Shown in pieces: positions 1-12,890 of a DNA stretch of 64,000 bases (the stretch's first letter is position 1; every line of letters starts with the position of its first letter). Location of the stretch: NCBI GenBank assembly GCA_029204045.2, contig JAQNDB010000115.1:1-64000 (forward strand). Direction: 5' to 3'. This stretch comes from Tillandsia leiboldiana. Taxonomy: Eukaryota > Streptophyta > Magnoliopsida > Poales > Bromeliaceae. The position numbers and the translations under genes were made by a program. The notes under the pieces were generated by a model. It made no database searches and was not told the DNA's origin. It was given only the letters and a program-made list of their open reading frames with translations.

Positions 1-330
1 TATAAAAACGTTTGGGATGGTTCCAGAGATAAGAAATTTTGTGTGGTATGAGGAATAAGGACTAAGAGGAATAAATTAATTTTTAATTAGAATAAATAAC
101 TTTTGCTAAATTTTATTATGTAATATAAGGTGAGAGATAGTGTCTCGGGAGACGTGGGAGGCTATTTAAAAAAAATGTAAGAGGGTGGTGGACACAGAGT
201 AAGAACAGTAATTTCTCACTTATTTTCAGTTGGACGGAACCAAACTATATCAATTGATTCCTGAGCGTTTGAAAAATAAGATGGAATCTCTCCTATTTTA
301 GGTTCTATGCCGAATCAAACAGGCTCTAAG
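1..330. mobile_element. AT-rich flank, possible right end of a Tourist-like MITE
   Basis: No coding signal. The segment ends in AATCAAACAGGCTC (to 326) followed by TAA. Read on the minus strand this is GAGCCTGTTTGATTCGG, the style of terminus seen in PIF/Harbinger (Tourist) MITEs with a TAA target duplication. The left terminus would lie outside the window, so no inverted-repeat pair can be shown. It could equally be ordinary intergenic DNA. Confidence 0.3.
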
Positions 331-679
331 TGTAGGTGGCCCAGTTTTCGTTACTGTGTTTCGTGAATCCTGGTGAGAAACATCTATTATTGGTGATTAG
401 GTCCCAGGCATCAACGGGATGCCTACGGATGGAACACAAGTGTGGTAGTTATGTTGGTTTAGCACATTCGGAGGTAATGTGCCGGAACTTTAGAAAATGA
501 TTTGTGCCATATCGGGGCCGATTGAATTCAGCGCGGAAAAACGTTTGAAAACGGATCTATTTATTATTTATTTTGGAGGGGGGGTATCGGATGCCCAAAA
601 ACGGACCCCCGGAAGTTTTATGCGCCAAATTGGGCTCTGGGGGACCGGTGGACCGGCCAGGGACTCGTGGCGGCCCTCA

Positions 680-1290
680 TTGGGCCGGCGCACGCCTCCC
701 GGTCCACGGAAAGGGCAGCCGGTGCATGGTGGACCGGCGGGCCACGTGGCAGCACGCGGTTGGGACGCGGTGCAGGGCGCGCGGGCACGGGAGGGTGCGA
801 GGGCAGCGCGGGCAGGCCGGGCAGCGCGGAGGGGGGCGTGGTGCAACGGTGGACCGGGCGCGCCACGTGGCGGCCCCGGGTTGGCTGGTCCATGTGCGCG
901 TGGCGCACGCGGCGCCACGCGGCGGCGGCCGTACGCGACATGGGCACGTGGGCGCACGTGGCGACGGTGCCCGCGACAGCCGTGTCGGGCGGGGCCACGT
1001 GTCGCCACGCGTTGGCATGGGGCACCCACCTTGCCGCCAATCACGGGGACACGTGGCCCTTCCCGTTGGGCCCGCACGGCTGCCGCCTGTTTGGCGGACA
1101 CGTGGCGGGCCGTGGGCCGGGTCGGACGGCGGTTGGACGGGAAGGGATCCCGTGCGGGCGGGCTGGGCCGGGCCGCACTGTGCGCGCCCGGAAAAACCTG
1201 GGCGGGCCGCACTGTAGCCGCCCGAAACGTGGCCTGGGCTGCATGTTCACGCCCGAGTGGGCCTGGGCACTGTAGCCGCCCGAAAGTTGG
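680..1290 (+). promoter_or_regulatory. G-box (CACGTG) array in T1 5' LTR
   Basis: A very GC-rich stretch with repeated CACGTG cores, mostly in GCCACGTGGC or ACACGTGGC context, often followed within about 10 bases by GTTGG or ATTGG (an inverted CCAAT-like box). It lies upstream of the TATA box at 1327. The motif is the established target of plant bZIP and bHLH factors. Function in this LTR is inferred. Confidence 0.55.
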
Positions 1291-1326
1291 ACATGAAGGT
1301 CATTTTCCCAATTGTTTTATTGGGCC

Positions 1327-1334
1327 TATAAATA
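1327..1334 (+). promoter_or_regulatory. TATA box of T1 5' LTR
   Basis: TATAAATA in GGGCCTATAAATAGCCC, followed by a pyrimidine-rich stretch about 20-40 nt downstream, as expected of an LTR core promoter. The same box is at 20858 in the 3' LTR. Confidence 0.7.
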
Positions 1335-2772
1335 GCCCTTCCCCTCCCTTCTTTTCTCCATTTTCCGAGAGAAAGAGAGAGATCTGAGAGAGGTCATTGA
1401 AGAGAAGTTGTTCCTCACTGATTTTTCTACCTCGTGGTGCGTTCCCAGATTTTCTGAAAGTTCGACAGCGGCGATCCAGATTTTACAGTGTGCCTCGTTT
1501 TTCCCAAGCTTGGCCCGTTATCGTCGCATTTCAGTCCGAGGAGTCCCCTGCGCAGTACAGGAGTCCTGTTTCGACGATTTCTTCGCCAGTGTGTTCCTAA
1601 GAGGTAGGGCTTCGTTTTTCGTGTTGGTCGTTTCTCTGGATTCAGATCCTTGGCACGATTCCCGAGGTGTTTTGACCCCCTCTTTTGCTGTTTGGTTTTT
1701 GGACAGCGGCGACTTCGACGAATTGTTTCTCCGCGTAGGAATATCAGATTGAGGCGATTCAAGAGTCGATTTTGGGCTACTTTTCGCGAGGAACACAACC
1801 GTGATTTTTCTGAGATTTTAGGAGCTCAGGACAGAGGTGAAATTCCTCGTTTTGCGTGCTGATTATAAACAGCAAATCTGTTTTGAGATGTAGTTCTTAC
1901 ACAGTATACACTTATGTGATGTTGTAGGATACTGTTTCAGCTGACGGTGTGCATAGAGGACAGTGGGTATTTTCTTGGGTATTGGGCACGCTTTTCGAGG
2001 TGGGTGGTTGTTGCTTACTGTCACGCCCCGGGGTCGAAACTGCGACCCGGCTCGCCAACAGATCCGCCACCTATGCCAAACCCGCATAGGTGAAGCGTCC
2101 TACCTGCAAGAAAAGTACTACAGCTAAACAGATATCAGAGCTATAAATAAAAATCTGCTGTATAACTAAATCAATCACTGTACAACTGGAAATAACACAA
2201 CAATGTCCGTCTCCCAAAAATGATAATCATGCAGAATCCTCATATACAAACTCAGAACTCAACCGGGAGGTATCTCCAATAAATACATCAGTGTACAGGC
2301 TCTCAATACATAACAATCCTCACTACAACAGTCTCTCAAAGGAGGAAAATAAAATAACTAATCTACTGAAGCTCTCCTCTGAAGGGGTACCGCTACACTC
2401 CAACGACGGGTAGGGAACTAGCTCGCGACTCCCTCGCCTCGGTCAGAAGGATCAGCAACAGGAACAACAGGAACTGAAGTAGAAGTTCCTGTGGGAAAAG
2501 ACACCACGACGGGTGTGAGAACTACGTCCCAAGTAGTTCTCAGTGGGTGCGCCAACAAGCCCGACGTCTGCCCACTAAGTCCACTAGAGGCATAAAGTAA
2601 CAAAAGCAGTGCTGTAAGGAAAGCTGGGAAAAGTAAACTCTACAGCTACTATGCCTCTATCTAGATGCTCAAAGAGTGGGACAGAAAGAACATGATGCCA
2701 CAACTAACTCTCATCTCTGATCACTCAATCTGAACTGACTGCCTCCTCGGGTCCAGTCAAGCCTGCGCCAAC

Positions 2773-2895
2773 CTACTGCCGTTACGTCCCTGAGGAGCGG
2801 ACTTACGTAGGATCTACTGCCGTTACGTCCCGGAGGAGCGGACTTACGTAGGATCTACTGCCGTTACGTCCCGGAGGAGCGGACTTACGTAGGGC
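2773..2895. repeat. 41-bp tandem repeat, three copies
   Basis: Units start at 2773, 2814 and 2855, each opening CTACTGCCGTTACGTCCC and closing GGACTTACGTAGG. The same triplicate is in the sister LTR at 9732; solo LTR S2 has a single copy near 42420. Each unit holds two TTACGT cores. Confidence 0.9.
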
Positions 2896-3387
2896 GTCCA
2901 TGACTGCCAACACCAGCACAGCCAGAGGGACAAATGCAACGACAAGTCGCGATAGAAAAGCTCAATCTCACGCCGGTATAACAACCCGGTCTCGCCTACT
3001 CCGGAGTGGCACTCGAGGGGAGCGACCCGCTCGAGTAAAAGTAACCCATCTCAAGTATCTCTGTAAAGTATCTCTGTCAAGCTCAAATGTGGCTCATGCA
3101 GGCTATGATCCACGATCAAACAGATCGGTAACTCCAAGCTCAAAGCACAACTCAGTCGGAAAAAGAACCTCGACTCGAACAGGAATAGCCCAACACACTC
3201 TCACAGCTATGTCGGAGAACCCTCAACGACTCAATCTGATAAATGCACGACCATGGCTGAGTCGGGAAACCTCCACGACTCGATCTGCCAGAACCCCAAG
3301 ATCCTCAAGGCTAAGTGGGAGAACCACCTCCACCACTAAATCAGAGAAACAACCTCTAGATCACACTCTGCCAACTCATGGCACCAA

Positions 3388-3530
3388 GTCGCATCCACTG
3401 CGAGAAACTGTCTCAACAGGCCAAACAGGCCAAACGTCGCATCTACTGCGAACAACTGCCTCAACAGGCCGACATCGCATCCACTGCGAACAGCTGACTC
3501 AACAGGCCAAACAGGCCGAACATCTCAACC
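3388..3530. repeat. Degenerate direct repeat with mini-hairpin, three units
   Basis: Three units of about 45 bp share TCGCATCCACTGCGA (a 5-bp stem) and CTCAACAGGCC. A matching set lies in the sister LTR at about 10348-10490. Confidence 0.65.
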
Positions 3531-5334
3531 ACTGACCCAATGAAGGGTCCGGGAACACCGAAAGACTAGAACCTACAACCCAAATCAAACAAGAACAGGC
3601 TCTAGGCATAGCCTCTCGTTGTTCTCGTCCCAAGAAAAGGCAGACCTTAGAACCCAGACCACTCGAATCATCTCGGTGGTTAATTTATAGGAAAAACTGT
3701 GACATTTCTTACTGAAGCCATCTGATCTGTAAGAAATCCATATTTAATGATTTTTAGTTCTGCTTAGGAAAACAGTTGAAACCAAGTTTTATATCTAAGC
3801 CTCGAAGGGCTAATGCCTTCGTCCAATCAAACAGGAACAGACTCAGGCGACCCTACGATGCTTGGAAGAAAATATTTGGTTGACAAAAATCATATGTGTG
3901 TCCAAAAAGGTTCTGGGTTTAAGGTTCTGCTAACACTGATCTACCGCTGCCACTAGCACAGCGACGACAGATAAAAAGAAAAATAAAACATCTCGGGACC
4001 GCCGTCTACCCAAACGGCTCCCGCTACAGATGAACAACCAACTACATCTACCAGACGCCACTCTGCTCCCAAGCACGAGTGTAACATGCATCCCACACTA
4101 AAAGATAACTCCTGACCACTCGGCCCACTACCCGGGCGAGGAAGAACACTATGTCCAGGAAAGATAGAAGTGTGGATGTCTAAAGCAGAAATAACCCTAG
4201 CCCAAGTGAGGGTTTTTCTACCAGTCTGGTTACACATGCAATCATATGACAGGGGTGGCTAGGTCAAATTCCAAGATAACAATAATCAACAGCTTGTAGG
4301 GAAGGACAATAAATACATGATGATCTATCAACATCAGGAACATCAATTCCTATAATCTAGCATGCTATATAAAACACATCTATAACATGCAAGTCCCTAC
4401 ACATATAGAATTAATGCACAGTCCATAGGTCGTGAAGACAAGGCCACCCACCTGAAAATGCTGACTGTCCGGAGTTCCACAGCTGAAATACCCAGAATCC
4501 CAAATCTCCAACTCCAACGGGTCCAGAAATACCCGCAAACTCTCCTGGGTACAACATACAGTCCAAAGTTACACTTAAACCCCAAAAATTACCCAAATCA
4601 AACACACTCTGAAATTCAGCCTCAAAGATGTCCATTTTTCAACCTGCAGATAAGGCTCCAAAAATTCTGAAATAAATATCACAGCGATCGTCTCGTCGAG
4701 ACCTTCGAAACGGGTACCTGCACGTTCAAATTCCGAGCCCCGTAGGCCGAGTTACAAATTCCACAGTACAGGTGCGCAAACACTCACAACCACACAACTG
4801 TAACACTCTGCACAGTAAAAGGGGAAACAGTATACCTTCGGGCAAGCCTCAGAAAATCCCAAAAAAATACGATGATAACCTCGCGACGAGTAGATCAAAA
4901 AGTGTATAGGCTCGTTCGCGATCTGATGCTCGAGTGCGGAGATAAAATTCCGGCAAGCCTCCGCTGTCCAGAATTCCACCAGCAAAACAGTGGCTCAGAA
5001 ATGCCTCGTAAACCGTGCCAAGAAACTCAGAATCAATCAAGGTGATCAACAACGGAAATCGAAGGCGTACCTCTCGTGATTCCAACCCGTAGAAATCGTC
5101 CAAAAATACTGACGGAGTAGCTCTGTGACCTCTCAGATCGAACTGCGACGATAACGGGCCTCCGATGAAAGATCGCCACATTGCGCTCCGATGCCGAAGT
5201 CGTCGACGCCGCGGCTTCCAAAAAATCCGGGCCTCTGCCAGGAAGATGCGCAGCACAAAGTTCTACAACTTTCTAAAGGGGCCAAGGGCAGGGGAGCTCG
5301 GGAGAAAGGGGGCAAAAAGCCTCAGCCAACTGCC

Positions 5335-5342
5335 TATTTAAA
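5335..5342 (-). promoter_or_regulatory. TATA-like box of T2 3' LTR
   Basis: On the minus strand TTTAAATA in GGGCCTTTAAATAGGC, at the position matching the T1 TATA box, just downstream of the G-box zone in element orientation. The equivalent box in the other LTR is at 12294. Confidence 0.5.
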
Positions 5343-5449
5343 GGCCCAGCCCGAAAAATCCAGATTTTGGACTTTTGGCCAAAGTTCGGCGCCCGGGGTA
5401 TTCGGGCTGCTACAGTAACGGGCCCGGCCCTTTACTGTGCGCGCCCGAA

Positions 5450-5935
5450 TCCTTCACGGGCCGCCACGTGGCCCAGACGCGCTCCCCGCGCCCGGCGCAC
5501 GTGCGCCCGCGAACCGCGCGACGCCACGTGTCCCGACACGTGGACGTGCGCGGCTGCGCCCGACCAACCACGGGGCGCCACGTGGCGCCCCCACGTCGCC
5601 CCGACCGCGCCCACGCCGCGCCCACGTGCGCGACCGCGCCTCCCCCTGCCGCACGTCGGGCACGCGCCCCGAGGCACCAGCCTCCCGCCGCGTGGACCGC
5701 GCGCACCAGAACCCGCCAACCAAAGTCAGCCACGCGTCCGCACCCGGTCCACCGTGCACCCGCGCCACTGCGTGGACCGCGCGTGCTGCGCCGGCCAACC
5801 GGAGCTCGCCACGTGGCCCGCGCCCGGTGCACGACTCCCGCGGTGGACCGACCGGCCTCTCCTCGGCCCGCGCCGCGCTCCGCCGTCCGCCGCCGCCGCC
5901 GGCGCAACTCCGGCCGCCGGAACAGTACTCAAGAC
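5450..5935 (-). promoter_or_regulatory. G-box array in T2 3' LTR
   Basis: GC-rich zone with repeated GCCACGTGG/C and ACACGTGG motifs interleaved with GTGGACCGCGC and CCAACC(A/G) words. It gives long accidental open frames on both strands rich in Arg, Pro, Ala and Gly; these do not resemble any protein. Confidence 0.55.
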
Positions 5936-6212
5936 CTCGAAATCCGTGCGGGTCATCCGAGCTCCGAAAAATACAAGTAAATAGTCCATTTTGAGCGTTT
6001 TCGCGCGCTGAATCCAAATCCGCTGTCCGATTTGCCAAATTCCACTTCTAAAATTTCTCAAAAATTCCCGGGAAAGCAAACTTGATCCGTTTTTCATGCC
6101 GAGTCCAAATCTTGGGTCCAATATGCGCGCAAACACCTCTAACACCCAACATGGGTCTCCGGAAGCCGCAGATCCAACAGTAATCCAAACGTGGGAATTC
6201 CGGGTCCTCACA

Positions 6213-6225
6213 TCCTCCCCCACTA
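6213..6225 (-). other. T2 polypurine tract
   Basis: Minus strand TAGTGGGGGAGGA directly abutting the 3' LTR. It is the same sequence and position as the T1 PPT, preceded in both by a CGAGGACGAAAC word. Confidence 0.8.
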
Positions 6226-8955
6226 AAAGAAAGTTTCGTCCTCGAACAAACACGGCTCAAAAGGGAGTTCGAAGCCGTGGGTAAGCATCCAACCACACAG
6301 TCTCCAACTCCCCAGTCGCTACTCACTCCCCGTGATTACTCCTCAACAAAATAATAATCAGTACGGCATGGCCCGGTTGCGTAATTCTCTCATCTCACGA
6401 GCCAGAATTCGCAACGGGCGTCCCTCGTACCACAAGTACTAGCAGATCTCACAGGAAACGAGTCCATCACGGGCGAGGAATCCACAAGCCTAACACTCCT
6501 GAGCTGAGACGTGGAAGGACCAACACGCACGCCAACAAAAGGCTGGGGGACAAGAGAGGACAACCAATGTAGCATGCACCAACACCGCTCCCTAGTGCCA
6601 GCTCAACCAGGCGATCCGAGACATACCCATACGGTCATCCAAAGAAGAGAAGCCCTAATCGGCTAGGGTCCTCGCTCAATCACTCTAGGATCCTGACCAT
6701 CCGCAGGGACTGCTTCACCGCAGTGTACCGTCAAAAGGGACCCTCAGGGACACAACCACGAGCCCTGTTCCTCAACAATAATCTACTGTAACTCCAAAGC
6801 CACTATGGGAGGCATCACTGTGACACGCAAATCCATCTCCCATCACTGGCGATGCTAAAATCGGCGCTAGTACCAGTCTCATCATCCATTCGCCATACTC
6901 TCCTGGCACTGCCAAATCCAAAAAGCTCCTCACCTCAACAATAAATGTTGATCTCAGCCAAACTCAAATAGCATCCACATTGGCCAGAATTCCACCGCCG
7001 CTCCTACGGCTAACACATGGTGACCCAAGAAGGTAAGCTTCTAAAGCTAAAACTTGTATCTCAATAACCTGGCATACAGCTTCACCCACACAGCATGGTA
7101 ACGCATCCACCAGTGCCCCTCACGCTCCAAGTCGCTTTGGGAGTAGATCATAATACCCCTGGAGGATCTTGTTACCAATACAATCAAGTACAGCTGGAGC
7201 ACCATTCCTCAAACCAAAAGAGTGGCAGGGCGTTAATCAATCCAATTGGCCTCACTAAGAGCTCAAGATGCCCTACCGTGTCCTGAACGCCCTCTAGGCA
7301 AGGTCTTCGGCTGTCTGACTCCAAGTAGGTACCCGCACCATACAATAACTGCCGGAGTATGACTCCAACAAAAGGTCCAGAATAATACTCGGACCTGTCT
7401 ACACACGAACCATAAAAGGGCCCTCACAGTCGTGTATCAACGATGTGGCATCACCACCGTATATCAACGGCGTGGCACTAGGTCAAACAGACCCCTCGAT
7501 CCATCAGATCCTGCAACTGCGCCATCAGCTCTCACAGCTCTACTGGCAATATCCAATGAGGTGCTGTCGAGGGTGGCGCGGTTTCCCCGAACCACGCCAA
7601 CCCAATCTCTATCTCCCTAACCGGCGGCATTATCAACAGCTCAGGTGAAATCACACCCGGAATCTCGTGGCAACAGAGATATCTTTGGGTCCCGGTGCCG
7701 CCGTAAGCACCTCTCACACTGTCGCTATAACCAGTGTGCTCTAACGACCTCAACAACCAAATCTCCTCTCGTCTGCCTCGCAAAAGGTCAAAGTCCTCAC
7801 CTTCCGCAGTCTAACAAATCCACGCTACCGCTGCGCCACTCCGATATAGAGGTTGATGCTGCCATCGGGGTCCACCCGATCTCTGGCATCACGGGAACCC
7901 ATTATCCAGGAAAAATAAAATCAAAAATATCTCTGCCGGCCGATCTGTCCTCCATCACCCGGCGCCAAGCGCCAATATCCAGAACTTGCCTCTGGCGGCA
8001 GATCCCTATCCCAAGGAACTGCAGCGCCATGCTCCATACACAATGCCTACCCATCGAAGCGCCAATAATCCGTAATGGAGGGACCAACTAAACTGAAAGG
8101 TATCCTGGTGCAAACCATTCCCCGTCAAACATATCCTATGCGCCTCGTCCCTCGAAACCTGGAGCGTGCAGTTCAACAACTGTAAAAACTCCCTAGCACA
8201 TGAAGGCTCTCAGATAGTCTCTCAATCACCACCAACCCCAATTTTGCCTACAAAGGCTCCAACTCAAACCTGTGAATCGGGAGGGTTCAGACTGCTGGGA
8301 CTGGCTCCATCGGCCAATGACGTCCCGAAGCTCAGCTACTATCCACTATCCACCCTGCCTCGGTGCCTCGGCACAGCTCGTCGGCACGGAGGGGGCTGCT
8401 CGCTCCATCGGCGCCACTGGTACAACTGAAGATACCACTGCAAAGGAAGAAGGTACTGGATGGCACTCAAGCGGTACTGCAATTAACTACGCTCTCTGCT
8501 CCACAAGCGCATCGAACGTTCCATGGCCTCCTCCTGGCATCGGACAGCCTCCGACATCTGTGCCATCTGGATCCATAACTCCAGGGTCTCGCTCTGCTCT
8601 GATAGCTCTGTCTCCCGCTGCTCGGGTTACTCATCAGATGCGGGATGCGCCCTCTTCGCTACACGACGTCTCAGGGGCATCGTAGACCACTGCACAATAA
8701 CAAACATCAGGACACAACAACCATACGACCCAATCCAGCGAAAGTCTAAGACATGTTATCAATTCCACAGCATTATGTCGTCTGCAGCCAACATAATCGC
8801 TTAGGAGCACAAACATGCCAATCACTCATCCCGTCTCATGGGAGAGGTACAAAACTCGATCAGGACTCTCGCTAAAAGTCACGCCTCTCACGTAGTCATC
8901 CTAATGTCCAACCACAAGCCTAGGGTTTCTAAGTCCTCAATGACCTACAACCTAG

Positions 8956-8967
8956 GCTCTGATACCA
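8956..8967 (-). other. T2 primer-binding site
   Basis: Minus strand TGGTATCAGAGC, complementary to the 3' end of plant initiator tRNA-Met, 8 nt inside the 5' LTR end. Confidence 0.85.
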
Positions 8968-9731
8968 CTCTAATCTGTCACGCCCCGGGGTCGAAACTGC
9001 GACCCGGCTCACCAACAGATCCGCCACCTATGCCAAACCCGCATAGGTGAAGCGTCCTACCTGCAAGAAAAGTACTACAGCTAAACAGATATCAGAGCTA
9101 TAAATAAAAATCTGCTGTATAACTAAATCAATCACTGTACAACTGGAAATAACACAACAATGTCTGTCTCCCAAAAATGATAATCATGCAGAATCCTCAT
9201 ATACAAACTCAGAACTCAACCGGGAGGTATCTCCAATAAATACATCAGTGTACAGGCTCTCAATACATAACAATCCTCACTACAACAGTCTCTCAAAGGA
9301 GGAAAATAAAATAACTAATCTACTGAAGCTCTCCTCTGAAGGGGTACCGCTACACTCCAACGACGGGTAGGGAACTAGCTCGCGACTCCCTCGCCTCGGT
9401 CAGAAGGATCAGCAACAGGAACAACAGGAACTGGAGTAGAAGTTCCTGTGGGAAAAGACACCACGACGGGTGTGAGAACTACGTCCCAAGTAGTTCTCAG
9501 TGGGTGCCGCCAACAAGCCCGACGGTCTGCCCACTAAGTCCACTAGAGGCATAAAGTAACAAAAGCAGTGCTGTAAGGAAAGCTGGGAAAAGTAAACTCT
9601 ACAGCTACTATGCCTCTATCTAGATGCTCAAAGAGTGGGACAGAAAGAACATGATGCCACAACTAACTCTCATCTCTGATCACTCAATCTGAACAAACTG
9701 CCTCCTCGGGTCCAGTCAAGCCTGCGCCAAC

Positions 9732-9854
9732 CTACTGCCGTTACGTCCCTGAGGAGCGGACTTACGTAGGATCTACTGCCGTTACGTCCCGGAGGAGCGG
9801 ACTTACGTAGGATCTACTGCCGTTACGTCCCGGAGGAGCGGACTTACGTAGGGC
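9732..9854. repeat. 41-bp tandem repeat, three copies (sister of 2773)
   Basis: Same units and same first-unit variant (CCCTGAGG) as in the other LTR, so the triplication predates this transposition. Confidence 0.9.
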
Positions 9855-12409
9855 GTCCATGACTGCCAACACCAGCACAGCCAGAGGGGCAAATGCAACG
9901 ACAAGTCGCGATAGAAAAGCTCAATCTCACGCCGGTATAACAACCCGGTCTCGCCTACTCCGGAGTGGCACTCGAGGGGAGCGACCCGCTCGAGTAAAAA
10001 GTAACCCATCTCAAGTATCTCTGTAAAGTATCTCTGTCAAGCTCAAATGTGGCTCATGCAGGCTATGATCCACGATCAAACAGATCGGTAACTCCAAGCT
10101 CAAAGCACAACTCAGTCGGAAAAAGAACCTCGACTCGAACAGGAATAGCCCAACACACTCTCACAGCTATGTCGGAGAACCCTCAACGACTCAATCTGAT
10201 AAATGCACAACCATGGCTGAGTTGGGAAACCTCCACGACTCGATCTGCCAGAACCCCAAGATCCTCAAGGCTAAGTGGGAGAACCACCTCCACCACTAAA
10301 TCAGAGAAACAACCTCTAGATCACACTCTGCCAACTCATGGCACCAAGTCGCATCCACTGCGAGAAACTGTCTCAACAGGCCAAACAGGCCAAACGTCGC
10401 ATCTACTGCGAACAACTGCCTCAACAGGCCGACATCGCATCCACTGCGAACAGCTGACTCAACAGGCCAAACAGGCCGAACATCTCAACCACTGACCCAA
10501 TGAAGGGTCCGGGAACACCGAAAGACTAGAACCTACAACCCAAATCAAACAAGAACAGGCTCTAGGCATAGCCTCTCGTTGTTCTCGTCCCAAGAAAAGG
10601 CAGACCTTAGAACCCAGACCACTCGAATCATCTCGGTGGTTAATTTATAGGAAAAACTGTGACATTTCTTACTGAAGCCATCTGATCTGTAAGAAATCCA
10701 TATTTAATGATTTTTAGTTCTGCTTAGGAAAACAGTTGAAACCAAGTTTTATATCTAAGCCTCGAAGGGCTAATGCCTTCGTCCAATCAAACAGGAACAG
10801 ACTCAGGCGACCCTACGATGCTTGGAAGAAAATATTTGGTTGACAAAAATCATATGTGTGTCCAAAAAGGTTCTGGGTTTAAGGTTCTGCTAACACTGAT
10901 CTACCGCTGCCACTAGCACAGCGACGACAGATAAAACAAGAAAAATAAAACATCTCGGGACCGCCGTCTACCCAAACGGCTCCCGCTACAGATGAACAAC
11001 CAACTACATCTACCAGACGCCACTCTGCTCCCAAGCACGAGTGTAACATGCATCCCACACTAAAAGATAACTCCTGACCACTCGGCCCACTACCCGGGCG
11101 AGGAAGAACACTATGTCCAGGAAAGATAGAAGTGTGGATGTCTAAAGCAGAAATAACCCTAGCCCAAGTGAGGGTTTTCTACCAGTCTGGTTACACATGC
11201 AATCATATGACAGGGGTGCTAGGTCAAATTCCAAGATAACAATAATCAACAGCTTGTAGGGAAGGACAATAAATACATGATGATCTATCAACATCAGGAA
11301 CATCAATTCCTATAATCTAGCATGCTATATAAAACACATCTATAACATGCAAGTCCCTACACATATAGAATTAATGCACAGTCCATAGGTCGTGAAGACA
11401 AGGCCACCCACCTGAAAATGCTGACTGTCCGGAGTTTCACAGCTGAAAATACCCAGAATCCCAAATCTCCAACTCCAACGGGTCCAGAAATACCCGCAAA
11501 CTCTCCTGGGTACAACATACAGTCCAAAGTTACACTTAAACCCCAAAAATTACCCAAATCAAACACACTCTGAAATTCATCCTCAAAGATGTCCATTTTT
11601 CACCTGCAGATAAGGCTCCAAAAATTCTGAAATAAAGATCACAGCGATCGTCTCGTCGAGACATTCGAAATGGGTACCTGCACGTTCAATTCCGAGCCCC
11701 GTAGGCCGAGTTACAAATTCCACAGTACAGGTGCGCAAACACTCACAACCACACAACTGTAACACTCTGCACAGTAAAAGGGGAAACAGTATACCTTCGG
11801 GCAAGCCTCAGAAAAATCCCAAAAAAATACGATGATAATCCTCGCGACGAGTAGATCCAAAAAGTGTATAGGCTCGTCTTGATCTGATGCTCGAGTGCGG
11901 AGATAAAATTCCGGCAAGCCTCCGCTGTCCAGAATTCCACCAGCAAAACAGTGGCTCAGAAATGCCTCGTAAACCGTGCCAAGAACTCAGAATCAATCAA
12001 GGTGATCAACACGGAAATCGAAGGCGTACCTCTCGTGATTCCAACGCCGCAGAAATCGTCCAAAAATACTGACGGAGTAGCTCTGTGGACCTCTCAGATC
12101 GAACTGCGACGATAACGGGCCTCCGATGAAAGATCGCCACATTGCGCTCCGATGCCGAAGTCGTCGACGCCGCGGCTTCCAAAAAATCCGGGCCTCTGCC
12201 AGAAGATGCGCAGCACAAAGTTCTACAACTTTCCTAAAGGGGCCAAGGGCAGGGGAGCTCGGGAAAGGGGGCAAAAAGCCTCAGCCAACTGCCTATTTAA
12301 AGGCCCAGCCCGAAAAATCCAGATTTTGGACTTTTGGCCCAAAGTTCGGGCGCCCGGGGTATTCGGGCTGCTACAGTAACGGGCCCGGCCCTTTACTGTG
12401 CGCGCCCGA

Positions 12410-12890
12410 ATCCCTCACGGGCCGCCACGTGGCCCAGACGCGCTCCCCGCGCCCGGCGCACGTGCGCCCGCGAACCGCGCGACGCCACGTGTCCCGACAC
12501 GTGGACGTGCGCGGCTGCGCCCGACCAACCACGGGGCGCCACGTGGCGCCCCCACGTCGCCCCCGACCGCACCCACGCCGCGCCCACGTGCGCGACCGCA
12601 CCTCCCGCTGCCACACGTCGGGCACGCGCCCCGAGGCACCAGCCTCCCGCCGCGTGGACCGCGCGCACCAGAACCCGCCAACCAAAGTCCGCCACGCGTC
12701 CGCACCCGGTCCACCGTGCACCCGCGCCACTGCGTGGACCGCGCGTGCTGCGCCGGCCAACCGGAGCTCGCCACGTGGCCCGCGCCCGGTGCACGACTCC
12801 CGCGGTGGACCGACCGGCCTCTCCTCGGCCCGCCGCCGCGCTCCGCCGTCCGCCGCCGCCGCCGGCGCAACTCCGGCCGCCGGAACAGTA
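12410..12890 (-). promoter_or_regulatory. G-box array in T2 5' LTR
   Basis: Sister of 5450-5935, with the same CACGTG-rich modules. As the 5' LTR copy, this one would drive T2 transcription towards lower coordinates. Confidence 0.55.

Larger units (their letters stand above)
331..2018 (+). repeat. T1 5' LTR, left segment
   Basis: Matches 19854-21556 of the 3' LTR. It contains a GC-rich upstream part, a TATA box at 1327 and a CT-rich leader (TTCTTTTCTCC, then AGAGAAAGAGAGAG). It is cut at the T2 insertion point after CTTAC (2014-2018). The first ~300 bases differ from the 3' LTR by many single-base indels. Open frames in this segment are by-products of GC-rich LTR sequence and are not genes. 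Confidence 0.9.
2019..6212 (-). repeat. T2 3' LTR (4.2 kb)
   Basis: On the minus strand it runs TGTGAGGACCC ... GGGGCGTGACA. It contains a GC-rich G-box zone (about 5450-5935), a TATA-like box at 5335, a 41-bp triplicate at 2773 and a smaller repeat at 3388. No convincing protein-coding content. Confidence 0.92.
6213..8975 (-). pseudogene. T2 interior: decayed gypsy gag-pol relics
   Basis: The interior of T2, read on the minus strand. After the PBS there is a leader resembling that of T1 (including ATGTTGGCTGCAGAC) and a gag start at 8680 reading MPLRRR, close to T1's MPPRRR. Around 7690-7500 the minus strand reads SPELLIMPPVREIEI and then LQDLMDRG, matching the start of the T1 reverse transcriptase (PPELTSMPPDREIEF ... 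LQDLMDKG); traces continue to the VDYR block. Between and beyond these are stops and frameshifts, and protease, most of RT, RNase H and integrase are missing. It cannot encode any enzyme. I see no alternative gene in it. Confidence 0.75.

Noticed and set aside
497..1387. Long overlapping open frames on both strands in GC-rich stretches (also at 5367-6253, 12126-13175, 19898-20827, 30477-31544, 43954-44791, 49325-49978, 53488-53973)
   Set aside because: They lie inside LTRs, occur in several frames at once, have Arg/Pro/Ala/Gly-rich random-looking products, and arise because stop codons are rare in GC-rich DNA.
2773..2895. CRISPR-like repeat array
   Set aside because: The units are directly adjacent without spacers, and this is plant retrotransposon DNA; it is a simple 41-bp tandem repeat.
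2900..3535. 211-residue frame repeated at 10049-10495
   Set aside because: It is within the T2 LTRs; the sister copy is broken by an indel, and the product reflects short DNA repeats, not a protein family.
8956..8967. tRNA gene fragments at TGGTATCAGAGC sites
   Set aside because: Only the 12-13 nt complementary to the tRNA 3' end is present at each LTR border; these are primer-binding sites.
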